A stretch of 64,000 bases of DNA. Source: Amycolatopsis sp. CA-126428. Its GTDB lineage: Bacteria > Actinomycetota > Actinomycetes > Mycobacteriales > Pseudonocardiaceae. Position 1 is the first letter of the stretch. Every line of letters begins with the position of its first letter. The position numbers and the translations under genes are program-made. Location of the stretch: assembly GCF_002904335.1 (NCBI RefSeq), contig NZ_PPHF01000010.1, positions 167,069 to 231,068 of the forward strand, read 5' to 3'. Shown here piece after piece: positions 26,831 through 35,449 of the stretch. The notes beneath the pieces were generated by a model. It saw nothing but the letters and a program-made list of their open reading frames with translations. It had not been told where the DNA came from and did no database searches.

Positions 26831-27277
26831 ATGGAGACACATCACGTGCTCAGGCGATGCGTGGCAGCCTTTCTGATCTTCTGTTCCGCAGCCGGCATCA
26901 GCATCGCGGCCGCCGGCGCCGCCAACGCGGCCACGTGCTCCGGCTTCGGATGCACCTACCAGGACCCCCAGCTCAGCGGATGCTCTGCGGACGCCATCAC
27001 GGTGGTCCACTACCAATTGCCGGCGGTGGCGCAGCGCCTGGAACTCAGGTGGTCCCCGAGCTGCAAGACGAACTGGGCGCGAATGTATCTCGACACGTCC
27101 CCGGTATGGCTGCGCGCCGTGCAGCCGGACCGAGGGGACGGCCTGCCCCGGGTGACCCAGCTGAGTGGCCACAACGACACCTACAGCTGGTCGGCGATGA
27201 TCTACTCGCCGGTTCTTTGCGTGTATGCGGACGTGCAGACCAGCATATGGGGTCGTTACCGCACGGAATGCTACTGA
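26831..27277 (+). CDS. Secreted DUF2690-like protein
   Basis: A 148-aa exported protein. A signal peptide (residues 1-34, basic N-region, hydrophobic core, cleavage near ANA-AT) is followed by a Cys-containing domain: CSGFGC, GCSADAITVVHY, LELRWSPSCKTNWARM and C-terminal YRTEC. This aligns by eye with the outer domain of the divergent XRE membrane protein. A very strong ribosome site (AAAGGAGG) precedes ATG 26831. Base composition is less GC-rich than the flanking core genes. The function is unknown; it could be a ligand, an inhibitor or a cell-surface factor. Confidence 0.75.
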   Translation: METHHVLRRCVAAFLIFCSAAGISIAAAGAANAATCSGFGCTYQDPQLSGCSADAITVVHYQLPAVAQRLELRWSPSCKTNWARMYLDTSPVWLRAVQPDRGDGLPRVTQLSGHNDTYSWSAMIYSPVLCVYADVQTSIWGRYRTECY

Positions 27278-27311
27278 GTGTGAATTTCAACATTCAATGT
27301 GAGGAGCAGAA

Positions 27312-27623
27312 GTGAGATATTCTCTTGCGAAAGTGATCGCGGTTGCGGCGCTCGGGTTGAGTGGTGCGGCGAGCATGCCGGGATCGGCATCGGCTGGTGG
27401 AAGCGTCGATGTGTCGGGTTGGTGTCAGGCGTACTATGGCAGTCAGGCATTTCACGGCGTTGTGGTCAGCAACAACGTCTACGGATGGCGCTGTCAATAC
27501 GGAACCGACGCGGCGGCGCGATTCAACGTGGACATGAACGCGGCCTGTGCCCGTCAGTACGGTAACCCCGGCACCGCCAGATTCACCGACTACAACAATC
27601 CTTACTCCTGGTACTGTGTGTGA
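27312..27623 (+). CDS. Small secreted Cys/Tyr/Trp-rich protein with internal repeat
   Basis: A 103-aa protein with a signal peptide of about 29 residues ending SASA. The mature part contains two related units, SGWCQAYYG through YGWRC and MNAACARQYG through YSWYC, each about 32-35 residues with one Cys at either end, so two disulfides are likely. Such proteins are found across actinomycetes without known function. GTG 27312 is preceded by GAGGAG. It follows the DUF2690-like gene by 34 bases, probably in one transcript, and a large hairpin follows. Confidence 0.7.
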   Translation: MRYSLAKVIAVAALGLSGAASMPGSASAGGSVDVSGWCQAYYGSQAFHGVVVSNNVYGWRCQYGTDAAARFNVDMNAACARQYGNPGTARFTDYNNPYSWYCV

Positions 27624-27665
27624 TGAGGTGGTAACGGCTGATAAGTGATCGGCTGAAGCAGGACA

Positions 27666-27724
27666 GGCGCAGAGCAGGACGATACCGCGCAGGCTTCTGC
27701 GGGTCTGGCGTCCTGCTCTGCGCC
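27666..27724 (+). terminator. Long hairpin after the secreted-protein genes
   Basis: Perfect 16-bp arms (GGCGCAGAGCAGGACG at 27666-27681, complement at 27709-27724) enclose 27 bases that contain a second small hairpin (CCGCGCAG-GCTT-CTGCGG). There is no U-tract. Confidence 0.7.
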
Positions 27725-28263
27725 ATCGCGCGGTGGCGATCATCGGGTCCACGTCAAAGGAAATGCCCGTGCCGGTACTGGTCGCCGGGCAGCCTGGCCG
27801 GGCGAGACCCGGTGGCTCGGTCGCCCTTACGTATGCGTGATCGGCATCGAGCCACCGCAATGCGCACGCGGCGACGGGATCCCTCCCGCAGACAGCCGTT
27901 CCAGTGGTCTGGAGCACGGCAGCGAACGTGGAGCCGAGGCCGGCAGTCACCGGTTCTCCGTGGTGAATCTCCGGGGGCGACAGCGCCACGTGCTTCCGGC
28001 GGTACGGCGTCGAACGTGACGCGATCGCGAGTACCCATGGATGCCGCAACGCCCGGCAGCAGCTGGCACCGCGCCCCGTGGCGGGCACCCCAGGCGGTGG
28101 CGGCTCGCCAGAAGGCGCGGCCGTGCCCGCGGCCACGGTGACCGGGGCGGCCCCGAAGTACCGCGGCAGCAGCACCGGTATCCCGTCGCGGTCGGGGACC
28201 GCGGCGAGCGGGCCGATTGCCCCGACGACCACGCTGTCGTCGGTCGCACGATGGGAGCGCGCG
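27725..28263. other. Gap without a supported gene
   Basis: This stretch of about 540 bases follows the stop of the caspase-HSP70 gene on the minus strand. A minus-strand frame at 28260-28120 has strongly actinomycete codon usage (reading about VVVGAIGPLAAVPDRDG), but it lacks a clear start and ribosome site and continues into non-coding-like sequence, so it may be a gene remnant. Confidence 0.4.
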
Positions 28264-31062
28264 CTACAGGCTCGGCCGCTGCTGGTAAATCGCCACACCG
28301 ATCTGCCTGCTCACCTCGTCGAGCTTGTCGGCCGCTGTTTTGATTGCCGTTGTGTCGGTGCCGGTGAGGGTCGTGCGGAGGACGTCGATCGCCTGGCGGG
28401 CCTGGCCCTGCATCTCGAACGGGAACTTGCCGCCGTGCTCGCGGATGAAGGCCTCGAGCTGGTAGATGGACGTCTCGGCTCGGTTGCGCAGCTCCGCCTC
28501 CGCGCGGCGGCGCTGGTCCTCCTCGGTCCAGCGTTCCGCGTCGCGGACCATGCGGCCGATCTCGTCGCGGGACAGGCCTACTCCGCCGGAGATCTCGAGT
28601 GATTGCTCGCGGCCGGTGCCGAGGTCGCGGGCCGATACGTGCATCACGCCGTTGGGGTCGAGGTCGAACGTCACCTCGAACTGGGGCACGCCGCGCGGGG
28701 CCGGTGGCAGGCCCGTCAGCTCGAACGTGCCCAGGTGCCGGTTCTCCTTCGCGATCTCCCGCTCGCCCTGGTACACGCTGACCTGGATGGACGGCTGGTT
28801 GTCCTCCGCGGTGGTGAAGATCTCCGAACGCTTCGCCGGTATGCCGATGTTGCGGGGGATGACCCTGGTGAACACCCCGCCCTGGGTTTCGATGCCGAGC
28901 GAAACGGGGTTCACGTCGAGCAGGAGCGTGTCCTTCACCTCGCCCACCAGCACGCCGGCCTGCAGGGCGGCGCCGGCGGCGACGATCTCGTTGGAACTGA
29001 AGCGCTGCTTCGGCGACGCTCCGTGCAGGAGCTCGCGAACGAGCCCGAGGAACGCCGGCATCCGGGCGGCGCCGCCGGCGAACAGGACGTGGTCGATCTG
29101 CGCCGCGGTGATGCCGGCTTCGCGGAGGACGTCGGTGACCGGGCCGCGGACGCGGTCCAGCAGGTCCGCCGTGATGCTCTCGAACTCGGCCCGGGTGAGG
29201 GCCTCGTCGAGGTGCAACGGCTCCTTCTCCGCGCTCACCGTGATGTAGGGCAGGGTGATCGTCGTGCGCTGCACACTGGACAGGGCGATCTTGGCCTGCT
29301 CCGCGGCTTCCCGGAGCCGCTGCAGTGCCATCCGGTCGGCCTGGAGGTCGATGCCCCGCGCGCGCCGGAACCGATCGACGACGTGGTCGACGATCCGCTG
29401 GTCCCAGTCGTCCCCGCCGAGCCGGTTGTCCCCGCTGGTCGCCTTGACCTCGAAGATGCCCATGCCGCATTCGAGCAGGGAGACGTCGAAGGTGCCGCCG
29501 CCCAGGTCGCAGACGAGCACCGTGGCCTCGTCGGGGGCGCCCAGCCCGGAGGCCAGCGCCGCGGCGGTCGGTTCGCTGAGCAGCCGCAGGACGTTCAGCC
29601 CGGCGATCTCGGCGGCCTCCTTGGTGGCTTGCCGCTGGTGGTCGGTGAAGTAGGCGGGCACGGTGAGCACGACGTCGGTGATCCGGGCGCTCAGCCCGTC
29701 TTCGGCGTCGTGCTTGAGCTTCGCCAGGATCCGGGCGGCGATCTCCTGGGCCGTGTAGCGCTGCCCGTCGATCGGCGGCGTTTTCCAGTCGGTCCCGATG
29801 CGCCGCTTGACCGAGCGGAACGTCCGGTCCGCGTTCGTCACCGCCTGGTTCTTCGCGGACTGCCCGACGAAGACGTCGCCGGACTTCGCGAACGCGACGA
29901 CGGACGGTGTCGTCAGCGTTCCCTCGGCGTTGGGGACCAGGAACGGGCTGTGGTTTTCGAGCGTGGCGAGGGCGGAGTTGGTGGTGCCGAAGTCGATGCC
30001 GACCGCCGTCAGCCGCCGCCGCGGCGGCTCGTCGGCCTGCGGACGCTCCGGTTCGCGGGGCTCGGCCGGCGGTGTCTCGGGGACGGGCGGGGCGGCCGGT
30101 TCCTCCCGGAGTTCCCGGAGGGCTTCGGCCGCCTTGCTCGCCAGGGACCGGCTGTCGTCGTCGGTGAGCTCGGTCAGCGTCTCGAGCGCCGCCCGGGCCA
30201 GCCGCGGCTCGTCGCCCTTGATCAGCGTGACGAGCATGCCGATCGCTTCCGCCCGGTCCTGCGGCAAGGGTTCCCGCAGGGCGCGGGCGACCGCGGACGG
30301 CAGAACGGTGTGCGGGCCCGCAGTCCAGGCGGCGTTGCGGGCGATCGCCAGGTCGTCGACGGTGCCGCCGCCACGGCGTTGCGGCTTCGGCAGCCCGCGG
30401 GCGTGCAGGGCGCGAAGCAGGTGGCGGTAGATCTGCGCGAGCGTGAGCAGTTCGGGGCCGTCGGTCAGGCCGTCGCCGAGGAGCCGGAGGAGTTCGCCGG
30501 TGAACGCGGTGTGGGGCGCACCCGCCGGGGCGTTGGCGGTTTCGTTGGCCGCGGAGGAGGTGAGGGTGTAGCGCCCGGGGATGTCGATCTGCCCGGACAC
30601 CACCGAGCCGGGATCGGCCATCGCCTCGATGGCCCGGCCCGAGAAGCAGCAGTCGAGGATCAGGATGTTGTGGACCGCGGGGCTGTCGCGGAAGATCCGG
30701 TCGATCGTGGTGAGCGGCATCGCCGTGTAGGCGACGCGCTGGGCCCGGGTGGAGGACAGGCCGAGGTAGAGCGCGCCGTCGGCGTCGACCAAGCCGTGCC
30801 CGGCGTAGTAGACGAGAAGGGTGTCTTCGGCCTGCTCGGCGATTTCGGCCATCCGGGAGCCGAGCTGGTTGCTGTTGGCCGGATCGGTGATCACCGTGCA
30901 GTGCCGCGACGAGAACCCGCCGAGGTCCTCGCGGGTCAGGTGGTCGGCGAGACCGTTCACGTTGCCCAGCACCCCGGGCAGGTCCGGCAGGGTCTCGTCG
31001 TCGGGGTAGCGAGCGGTGCCGACGAGGACGACGCGAGACCGCCCCGGATCGGGCAGGCGCAC
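28264..31062 (-). CDS. Caspase-like protease fused to a complete HSP70
   Basis: A 932-aa fusion. Residues 1 to about 235 form a C14-type caspase-like domain with His89 in YYAGHG and the Cys pair 138-139 in ILDCCFSG. Residues about 240-345 are helical then a Pro/Glu linker. From about 350 to the end there is an HSP70: phosphate loop GIDFGTTNS (about 355), [29 protein letters not shown], substrate-binding domain ([34 protein letters not shown]) and helical lid, ending QQRPSL without EEVD. The GTG start lies three bases after the EACC1-like gene stop with GGAGAGG upstream. The HSP70 part may sense misfolded or foreign protein and gate the protease; that is inference. Confidence 0.9.
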   Translation of the reverse strand: MRLPDPGRSRVVLVGTARYPDDETLPDLPGVLGNVNGLADHLTREDLGGFSSRHCTVITDPANSNQLGSRMAEIAEQAEDTLLVYYAGHGLVDADGALYLGLSSTRAQRVAYTAMPLTTIDRIFRDSPAVHNILILDCCFSGRAIEAMADPGSVVSGQIDIPGRYTLTSSAANETANAPAGAPHTAFTGELLRLLGDGLTDGPELLTLAQIYRHLLRALHARGLPKPQRRGGGTVDDLAIARNAAWTAGPHTVLPSAVARALREPLPQDRAEAIGMLVTLIKGDEPRLARAALETLTELTDDDSRSLASKAAEALRELREEPAAPPVPETPPAEPREPERPQADEPPRRRLTAVGIDFGTTNSALATLENHSPFLVPNAEGTLTTPSVVAFAKSGDVFVGQSAKNQAVTNADRTFRSVKRRIGTDWKTPPIDGQRYTAQEIAARILAKLKHDAEDGLSARITDVVLTVPAYFTDHQRQATKEAAEIAGLNVLRLLSEPTAAALASGLGAPDEATVLVCDLGGGTFDVSLLECGMGIFEVKATSGDNRLGGDDWDQRIVDHVVDRFRRARGIDLQADRMALQRLREAAEQAKIALSSVQRTTITLPYITVSAEKEPLHLDEALTRAEFESITADLLDRVRGPVTDVLREAGITAAQIDHVLFAGGAARMPAFLGLVRELLHGASPKQRFSSNEIVAAGAALQAGVLVGEVKDTLLLDVNPVSLGIETQGGVFTRVIPRNIGIPAKRSEIFTTAEDNQPSIQVSVYQGEREIAKENRHLGTFELTGLPPAPRGVPQFEVTFDLDPNGVMHVSARDLGTGREQSLEISGGVGLSRDEIGRMVRDAERWTEEDQRRRAEAELRNRAETSIYQLEAFIREHGGKFPFEMQGQARQAIDVLRTTLTGTDTTAIKTAADKLDEVSRQIGVAIYQQRPSL

Positions 31063-31065
31063 CGG

Positions 31066-31422
31066 CTACCTCTCCCGCTCGGCGTCGAGGACGCTCTTGA
31101 TCACGGCTTCGGCGTCCTCGACGCGCTGAGCGGTGACCTTCACCGAGCGGGCGCCGTCCCCGGCCGTGGTGATTTCGATCGTGGTGTCCGAGCGTTGCTG
31201 CCGGAGCCAGACCGACAGCGACCGGGCGAGCACCGCCGCCGCGCCCCCGCTGCCCAGCGCCACGGTGAGCACGTCCGCCACCGCGCCCATCTCGTCCGGT
31301 GCGGGGGCGGCGCTGGTCAGTTCGAGCTGCCCGCGCAGTTCGTCCTCTGCTCTCAGCCAGGACATGAGCGGCCGGAGCCTGTCGCGGGAATCCCCCGCGG
31401 TCACCCGAATCCGTGCCTGCAT
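31066..31422 (-). CDS. EACC1-like effector-associated protein
   Basis: A 118-aa protein matching, as I remember it, the effector-associated constant component 1 (EACC1) pattern: an N-terminal strand RIRVTAGD, then LMSWLRAEDELRGQLEL, the central DEMGAVADVLTVALGSGG, a helix ending SVWLRQQR, and the C-terminal VKVTAQRVEDAEAVIKSVL. EACC1 proteins were described beside caspase and other effectors in actinobacterial conflict systems. It is directly upstream of the caspase-HSP70 gene (three-base gap) and so co-transcribed. GGAGGAG precedes the ATG. It may hold the effector in check or recruit it to a trigger. Confidence 0.75.
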   Translation of the reverse strand: MQARIRVTAGDSRDRLRPLMSWLRAEDELRGQLELTSAAPAPDEMGAVADVLTVALGSGGAAAVLARSLSVWLRQQRSDTTIEITTAGDGARSVKVTAQRVEDAEAVIKSVLDAERER

Positions 31423-31559
31423 CCGCGCTCCTCCGCCCGACCCCCGCCCATCCAGTCAATCGCAGGACGTGGTGGCTTTGCTACACGGGAGTTGCCGGCG
31501 GGAGGTTCGACGCCTCGCTCAGGACACCGTCCACGGTGGATCAGCGCCCAGGCCCGCGG

Positions 31560-31919
31560 CTACCAGGGCCGCTGAGCCGGCTCGGGAACGTCCTCGTCCG
31601 ACCGGCGCACCGGGCGCTCCCCGCGCTCGGACAGCGAGGTGAGGACGAAGTCGGCCACCGCCTCGGGTGGCTGGGTTCCCGGCAGTCCGGCGACGATCCG
31701 CAGCACCGATTCGCCGGCTTCCGCGGCCAGCTCCCAGCCCTGCCCGGGCGTCCAGCGCAGCAGGTAGTCGCTCGGTTCGCGTTCAGCCGCCTGGCCCGCG
31801 AAACGGATCTGGCCGCCCGCGAAGTCGCCGGTGTGCGAGCGCGTGTCTTCCGGCTGCAAGCCCAGCTCCGCGGCCACCGCCCGCACGAGCGCGGCCGTGG
31901 ACGGTTCGTCGTCGGTCAT
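31560..31919 (-). CDS. DUF6292-like small protein
   Basis: A 119-aa acidic protein starting MTDDEPSTAALVRAVAAELGL with a strand-rich centre (SDYLLRWTPGQGWELAAEAGES) and PPEAVADFVL, reminiscent of the actinobacterial DUF6292 family. It is on the same strand as and 137 bases upstream of the EACC1-like gene, so it may belong to the same operon, but the gap leaves room for a separate promoter. AGGAGG precedes the ATG. The function is unknown. Confidence 0.65.
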   Translation of the reverse strand: MTDDEPSTAALVRAVAAELGLQPEDTRSHTGDFAGGQIRFAGQAAEREPSDYLLRWTPGQGWELAAEAGESVLRIVAGLPGTQPPEAVADFVLTSLSERGERPVRRSDEDVPEPAQRPW

Positions 31920-32024
31920 GGGCCGCCCTCCTGTCGCAGGCGGGGACTACCCCTGCGGGCGGGGCGGGAAACGCCGGACCCGCGGAACCGCACGGGGGAC
32001 GGTTCCGCGGATCCGGAACGCCGG

Positions 32025-33560
32025 TTACGGCGCCCAGGGAGCGTTGACGGCCCAGCTGACGTCGTCGGCCCAGGAAGCCGTCGCGTCGAAGGTGTCGGGG
32101 CCGCCGTTGCTCGCGATGTACACCGTGTTGTCGTAGTGGCGGAGGAAGCGGTCCGGGTAGTTGAACGAGGCGAAGGACGTGCCCTGGCCGTTCTTCCCGG
32201 CCTGCGGGCAGAACGTCGCGTCGGCGCGGAAGGCCGCGCTGCCGTCCATCGGCCGGCGCAGCAGCCGGTAGTTGTAGTGGCGCAGGAAGTCACCCGGGTA
32301 GTTGCGCGACTCGAACGACACGCACGACGGGTTCGCCAGGCCGCGGCGCACGATCCAGGACGCGTCGTTCTTGTCCAGGGCCGAGCTGCCCGAGCTCACC
32401 ACCGACGTGACGGCGTCGTCGAACTGGTGCCGGATGTAGCGCGTGGTGCAGCACGCCGTCGTGGCGCGCAGCGAGATCGTCGAGCCGGGGTTCAGCGTGC
32501 CGCCGGCCACCGGGCTCGGGCCGCCGTAACCGACCGAGACGACGTTGGCCTGGACAGCGTTGTCGGCCGCGTCGGTCGGCAGTCCGCTGGTCATCACGCC
32601 TTCGAAGAACGAGCCGATCGAGCCGTTGCTGTTGTCGCCGCCGGTGCCGAGGACGATCGACCCCTCCTGCTGCATCGGCGAATACCCGGGCTGGGCCGGC
32701 TCCGGTCCGGCGTAGCGCGTGGCGAGGCCGCCGGACTGGGCGTTGCCGTCCTTCGTGGCGAAGAAGTTCTGCCCGTTGTTCTTCAGCAGCGCGGTGACGA
32801 ACGGCGCGGCGTTGCCGGTGTAGGCGCTGTTCTTGCTCGGCCCGGCGTCGGACTGGAACAGGCCGTTCTCCAGGTCGGCCTGCACCCACGGGCCCTGGCC
32901 GGCGCAGGGGGAGAACCAGCACTCGGTGCCGAAGTTGATCGCGTCCATGTGGCCGTTGCCGGTGTCGGCGATGGACACCTCGGCGTTGCCGTAGTCGAAG
33001 CAGCACCGGTTGTTGACGTGGGTTCCGGACGTCACCATGTACATGCCTTCGGCCTGGCCGTTCACCGCGACGCCCGCGGCCGAGGTGTGCCGGTAGCCCA
33101 TGCGGCCGGAGAACGACGCGCCGTAGACCGCGTGGCCGCCCGCGGTCACGGGCAGCGCGTCCGCGGGCACGCCGGAGTTCGCGGGCCCCGCGGCCCCGGC
33201 GGGTTCGACGAACAGGTCGTTGTGCCGGGGCGACTGGTCGTAGATGACGGTGATGACGCACGTCGTGCCGGTGCAGAAGGAGTCCTGCGCGGCCGCGTTG
33301 GCGTACCCGCCGGCGGCCAGCAGCCCGACGTTGGCGACGGCGCCGTCGGACGCCCGCTTCAGCTGGTAGAGCGGACCGTTGTAGGACGAGTACAGCGCGC
33401 GGGTGGTGCTGTGCGCGGCGACGCAGGCGGTGCCCGCGGCGCCGTAGATGTCGCACGGCAGGGACGTGGCCGCCGCGGCGGCTTGACCGGCGTTCAGGAC
33501 GGTGGCGGCGAGCGCCAGTGTCCCGCCGGCCAGAAGGGAAGCGGTTCTCCGAGCGAACAT
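32025..33560 (-). CDS. abfB: Secreted alpha-L-arabinofuranosidase B (GH54 + CBM42)
   Basis: A 511-aa exported enzyme releasing arabinose from hemicellulose. A signal peptide of about 30 residues ends AAAA. The GH54 domain starts LPCDIYGAAGTACVAAHS. The probable nucleophile is Glu231 (ADLENGLF) and the acid/base Asp309 (GGDNSNGSIG); their 78-residue separation agrees with known GH54 enzymes. The C-terminal 150 residues are a CBM42 arabinose-binding domain with repeated SFESRNYPGDFLRHYNYRL-type units. ATG 33560 gives a correct signal peptide. A LacI-type operator (33771-33784) lies upstream, implying sugar-induced expression. Confidence 0.93.
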   Translation of the reverse strand: MFARRTASLLAGGTLALAATVLNAGQAAAAATSLPCDIYGAAGTACVAAHSTTRALYSSYNGPLYQLKRASDGAVANVGLLAAGGYANAAAQDSFCTGTTCVITVIYDQSPRHNDLFVEPAGAAGPANSGVPADALPVTAGGHAVYGASFSGRMGYRHTSAAGVAVNGQAEGMYMVTSGTHVNNRCCFDYGNAEVSIADTGNGHMDAINFGTECWFSPCAGQGPWVQADLENGLFQSDAGPSKNSAYTGNAAPFVTALLKNNGQNFFATKDGNAQSGGLATRYAGPEPAQPGYSPMQQEGSIVLGTGGDNSNGSIGSFFEGVMTSGLPTDAADNAVQANVVSVGYGGPSPVAGGTLNPGSTISLRATTACCTTRYIRHQFDDAVTSVVSSGSSALDKNDASWIVRRGLANPSCVSFESRNYPGDFLRHYNYRLLRRPMDGSAAFRADATFCPQAGKNGQGTSFASFNYPDRFLRHYDNTVYIASNGGPDTFDATASWADDVSWAVNAPWAP

Positions 33561-33770
33561 GAAAAGCTCTCCGTTTCGAGGGTGGGGACCGGGAAAAACG
33601 CAGGGCGAAACGATTCCGCGACGCCGGCGTGCGAAATCGTCCGGGCGTCCGGAATGCGGGAAAAGGCGATGGGGGATCGGTCGGCCGGGCCTGTGATCAG
33701 GAGCGGAGCGAGGCTCAGGGCGAACCGGCGACGATGGGCAGCATGAAAACCTCCCTGCGGCGCTGCAAGG

Positions 33771-33784
33771 TGTTAGCGCTAACA
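33771..33784. promoter_or_regulatory. LacI-family operator upstream of abfB
   Basis: TGTTAGCGCTAACA is a perfect 14-bp palindrome centred on CG, the usual operator form of LacI-family sugar regulators. It lies 211 bases upstream of abfB. No LacI gene is present in the window, so the regulator acts in trans. The 431-base gap 33561-33991 also holds the promoter/operator of the next operon. Confidence 0.7.
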
Positions 33785-33924
33785 TTTGTGCTGGAGAGAG
33801 CTTAGACGGTGAGTTCCGCGGTTGGCAACCGGCGTCGTCGAATCGTCGATCGGCCGAAGTCGAGGGCATTCGGAAATCCGCGGCGAATCGGGCAACTGTG
33901 TCCACTGTGGACGTCGGGTGGGGC

Positions 33925-33977
33925 TTGACACCCGCTGGTGGTCATTCATACATTCAGTGTCTTTTTGTATGAATGAC
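33925..33977 (+). promoter_or_regulatory. Promoter with overlapping 12-bp inverted-repeat operator
   Basis: A consensus -35 TTGACA (33925-33930) and a -10 TACATT (33949-33954) are 18 bases apart. The inverted repeat GTCATTCATACA (33941-33952) / TGTATGAATGAC (33966-33977) overlaps the -10 box and runs up to the ribosome site. The TetR gene at 36550, last in the operon, is the likely ligand-responsive repressor. Confidence 0.75.
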
Positions 33978-33991
33978 GGGAGTTGATCCGC

Positions 33992-35449
33992 ATGCGGCTC
34001 GGCAAGACCGCCGTCGTCCTCGGAGGCAGTGCCGCCGGTCTCTGCGCGGCCGGCGCGCTGGCCCCGCACTTCGACCGCGTGCTGGTGCTGGAGCGCGACG
34101 AACTGCCCGACGGGGCCGAGCACCGCCGCGGCGTACCGCAGAGCAAGCACCCGCACTTCCTGCTCAACTCGGGCCGCCGCGCGATCGGCGCGCTGTTCCC
34201 CGGCTTCGAGGACGACCTCATCGCGGCCGGCGGCCTGCTGCTGATGCCGTCCATGGACGCCGCCTACCTGGACGGGCCCGGCTGGTCGGCCCGCAAGCGC
34301 AGCGCCATGACGATGGTCTACGGCTCGCGGATCCTCATCGAGCGCGTGTTGCGGGACAAGGTGCGGGAGCTGGCCAACGTCGTCGTGCGCGAAGGGGTCG
34401 CGGTGCGCGGCCTGACCACCGCGGACGGCGAGATCACCGGCGTCGGCTTCACCGCGGCCGACGGCGAAGAGCACGTCGACGCCGACTTCGTCGTGGACGC
34501 CATGGGCCGCGGGTCCCCGGTCGCCGGCTGGCTGGCCGCGGCCGGCTGGCCGGAACCGGAAGTGCAGACGCTCGACGCCAAGGTCACCTACACCTCGCGC
34601 TGGTACGACCTGCCCGCCGAACGCCCCGCGTCCTGGTGGTGGCGGCACCTGGTGATCATGCCGACGCCGGACAAGGGCGAGCACCCCGCCGAGCACGAGT
34701 TCCTGGTCAACTTCTTCCCGATCGAGGGCAACCGCGTCATCGCCTGCATGGGTTCGTGGGGACTGGAGATGCCCAGCACCACCGACGCGTTCGTCGAGAC
34801 CGCGCGCCGGGTGCGGACGCCGTTGTTCGCCGACGCCATGGACCGGTGCGCCCCCGCCTCGCCGGTCCACCTCACCCGCTCGACCGGCAACAAGTGGCGG
34901 CGCTACGACCGCCTGCCCACCCCGCCGCGGCGGCTGGCCTTCGTCGGCGACTCGATCTGCGCGTTCAACCCCTTCTACGCCCAGGGCATCAGTTCCGCGT
35001 CGGCTTCGGCCCTGCTGCTGCGCGAGCACCTGGCCCGCGCCGAACGGCTCGACGCGAGGTTCACCGCCCGCTTCTTCGCCGCGCAACGCGGATTGCTGCG
35101 CGTGCCGTGGCGCCTGGCGATGGCCAGGGACCAGGGTTACGCGTGCGCGGTGGGCACCGAACAGCTGCCGGAGTGGCGGCGGCGCATCGTCGCGGCCATG
35201 TCGGCGCCGGCGTTCAGCCTCGTCGTCGGAGCGGCCCGCGAGGACGAAGTGGTCGACGAGCACTTCGCCAAGGTGTTCAACCTGGACGAGTCGCTGGGGC
35301 AGATGCTGCGCAACCCGCGGGTGCTCGCGGGCCTGGTGCGCTACCGCGTCCGCGCGGCGCTGGGCCGGCACCGCGTCCCGTTCGGGTTCGACCCCCAGAC
35401 CGAACCACCGGCCACGGACTACTCGACGGCGACGGCGACCGCGCGATGA
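33992..35449 (+). CDS. FAD-dependent oxidoreductase / monooxygenase
   Basis: A 485-aa flavoprotein of the geranylgeranyl-reductase/halogenase-like type. The FAD motif is VVLGGSAAGLCAAGAL (GGSAAG in place of the usual GGGPAG), followed by VLERDELPDGAEHRRGVPQ and SKHPHFLLNSGR, and the second FAD motif FVGDSICAFNPFYAQGISSASASA. It likely oxidises a lipophilic small molecule. ATG 33992 is used because GGGAG lies nine bases upstream. The gene overlaps the next by four bases (ATGA), and the operon is controlled by the operator at 33941-33977. Confidence 0.87.
   Translation: MRLGKTAVVLGGSAAGLCAAGALAPHFDRVLVLERDELPDGAEHRRGVPQSKHPHFLLNSGRRAIGALFPGFEDDLIAAGGLLLMPSMDAAYLDGPGWSARKRSAMTMVYGSRILIERVLRDKVRELANVVVREGVAVRGLTTADGEITGVGFTAADGEEHVDADFVVDAMGRGSPVAGWLAAAGWPEPEVQTLDAKVTYTSRWYDLPAERPASWWWRHLVIMPTPDKGEHPAEHEFLVNFFPIEGNRVIACMGSWGLEMPSTTDAFVETARRVRTPLFADAMDRCAPASPVHLTRSTGNKWRRYDRLPTPPRRLAFVGDSICAFNPFYAQGISSASASALLLREHLARAERLDARFTARFFAAQRGLLRVPWRLAMARDQGYACAVGTEQLPEWRRRIVAAMSAPAFSLVVGAAREDEVVDEHFAKVFNLDESLGQMLRNPRVLAGLVRYRVRAALGRHRVPFGFDPQTEPPATDYSTATATAR

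Noticed and set aside
27294..28298. Minus-strand open frame of 334 codons after the caspase-HSP70 gene
   Set aside because: Codon bias is good only in the first 50 codons, it runs antisense through the small secreted protein gene, and there is no ribosome site.
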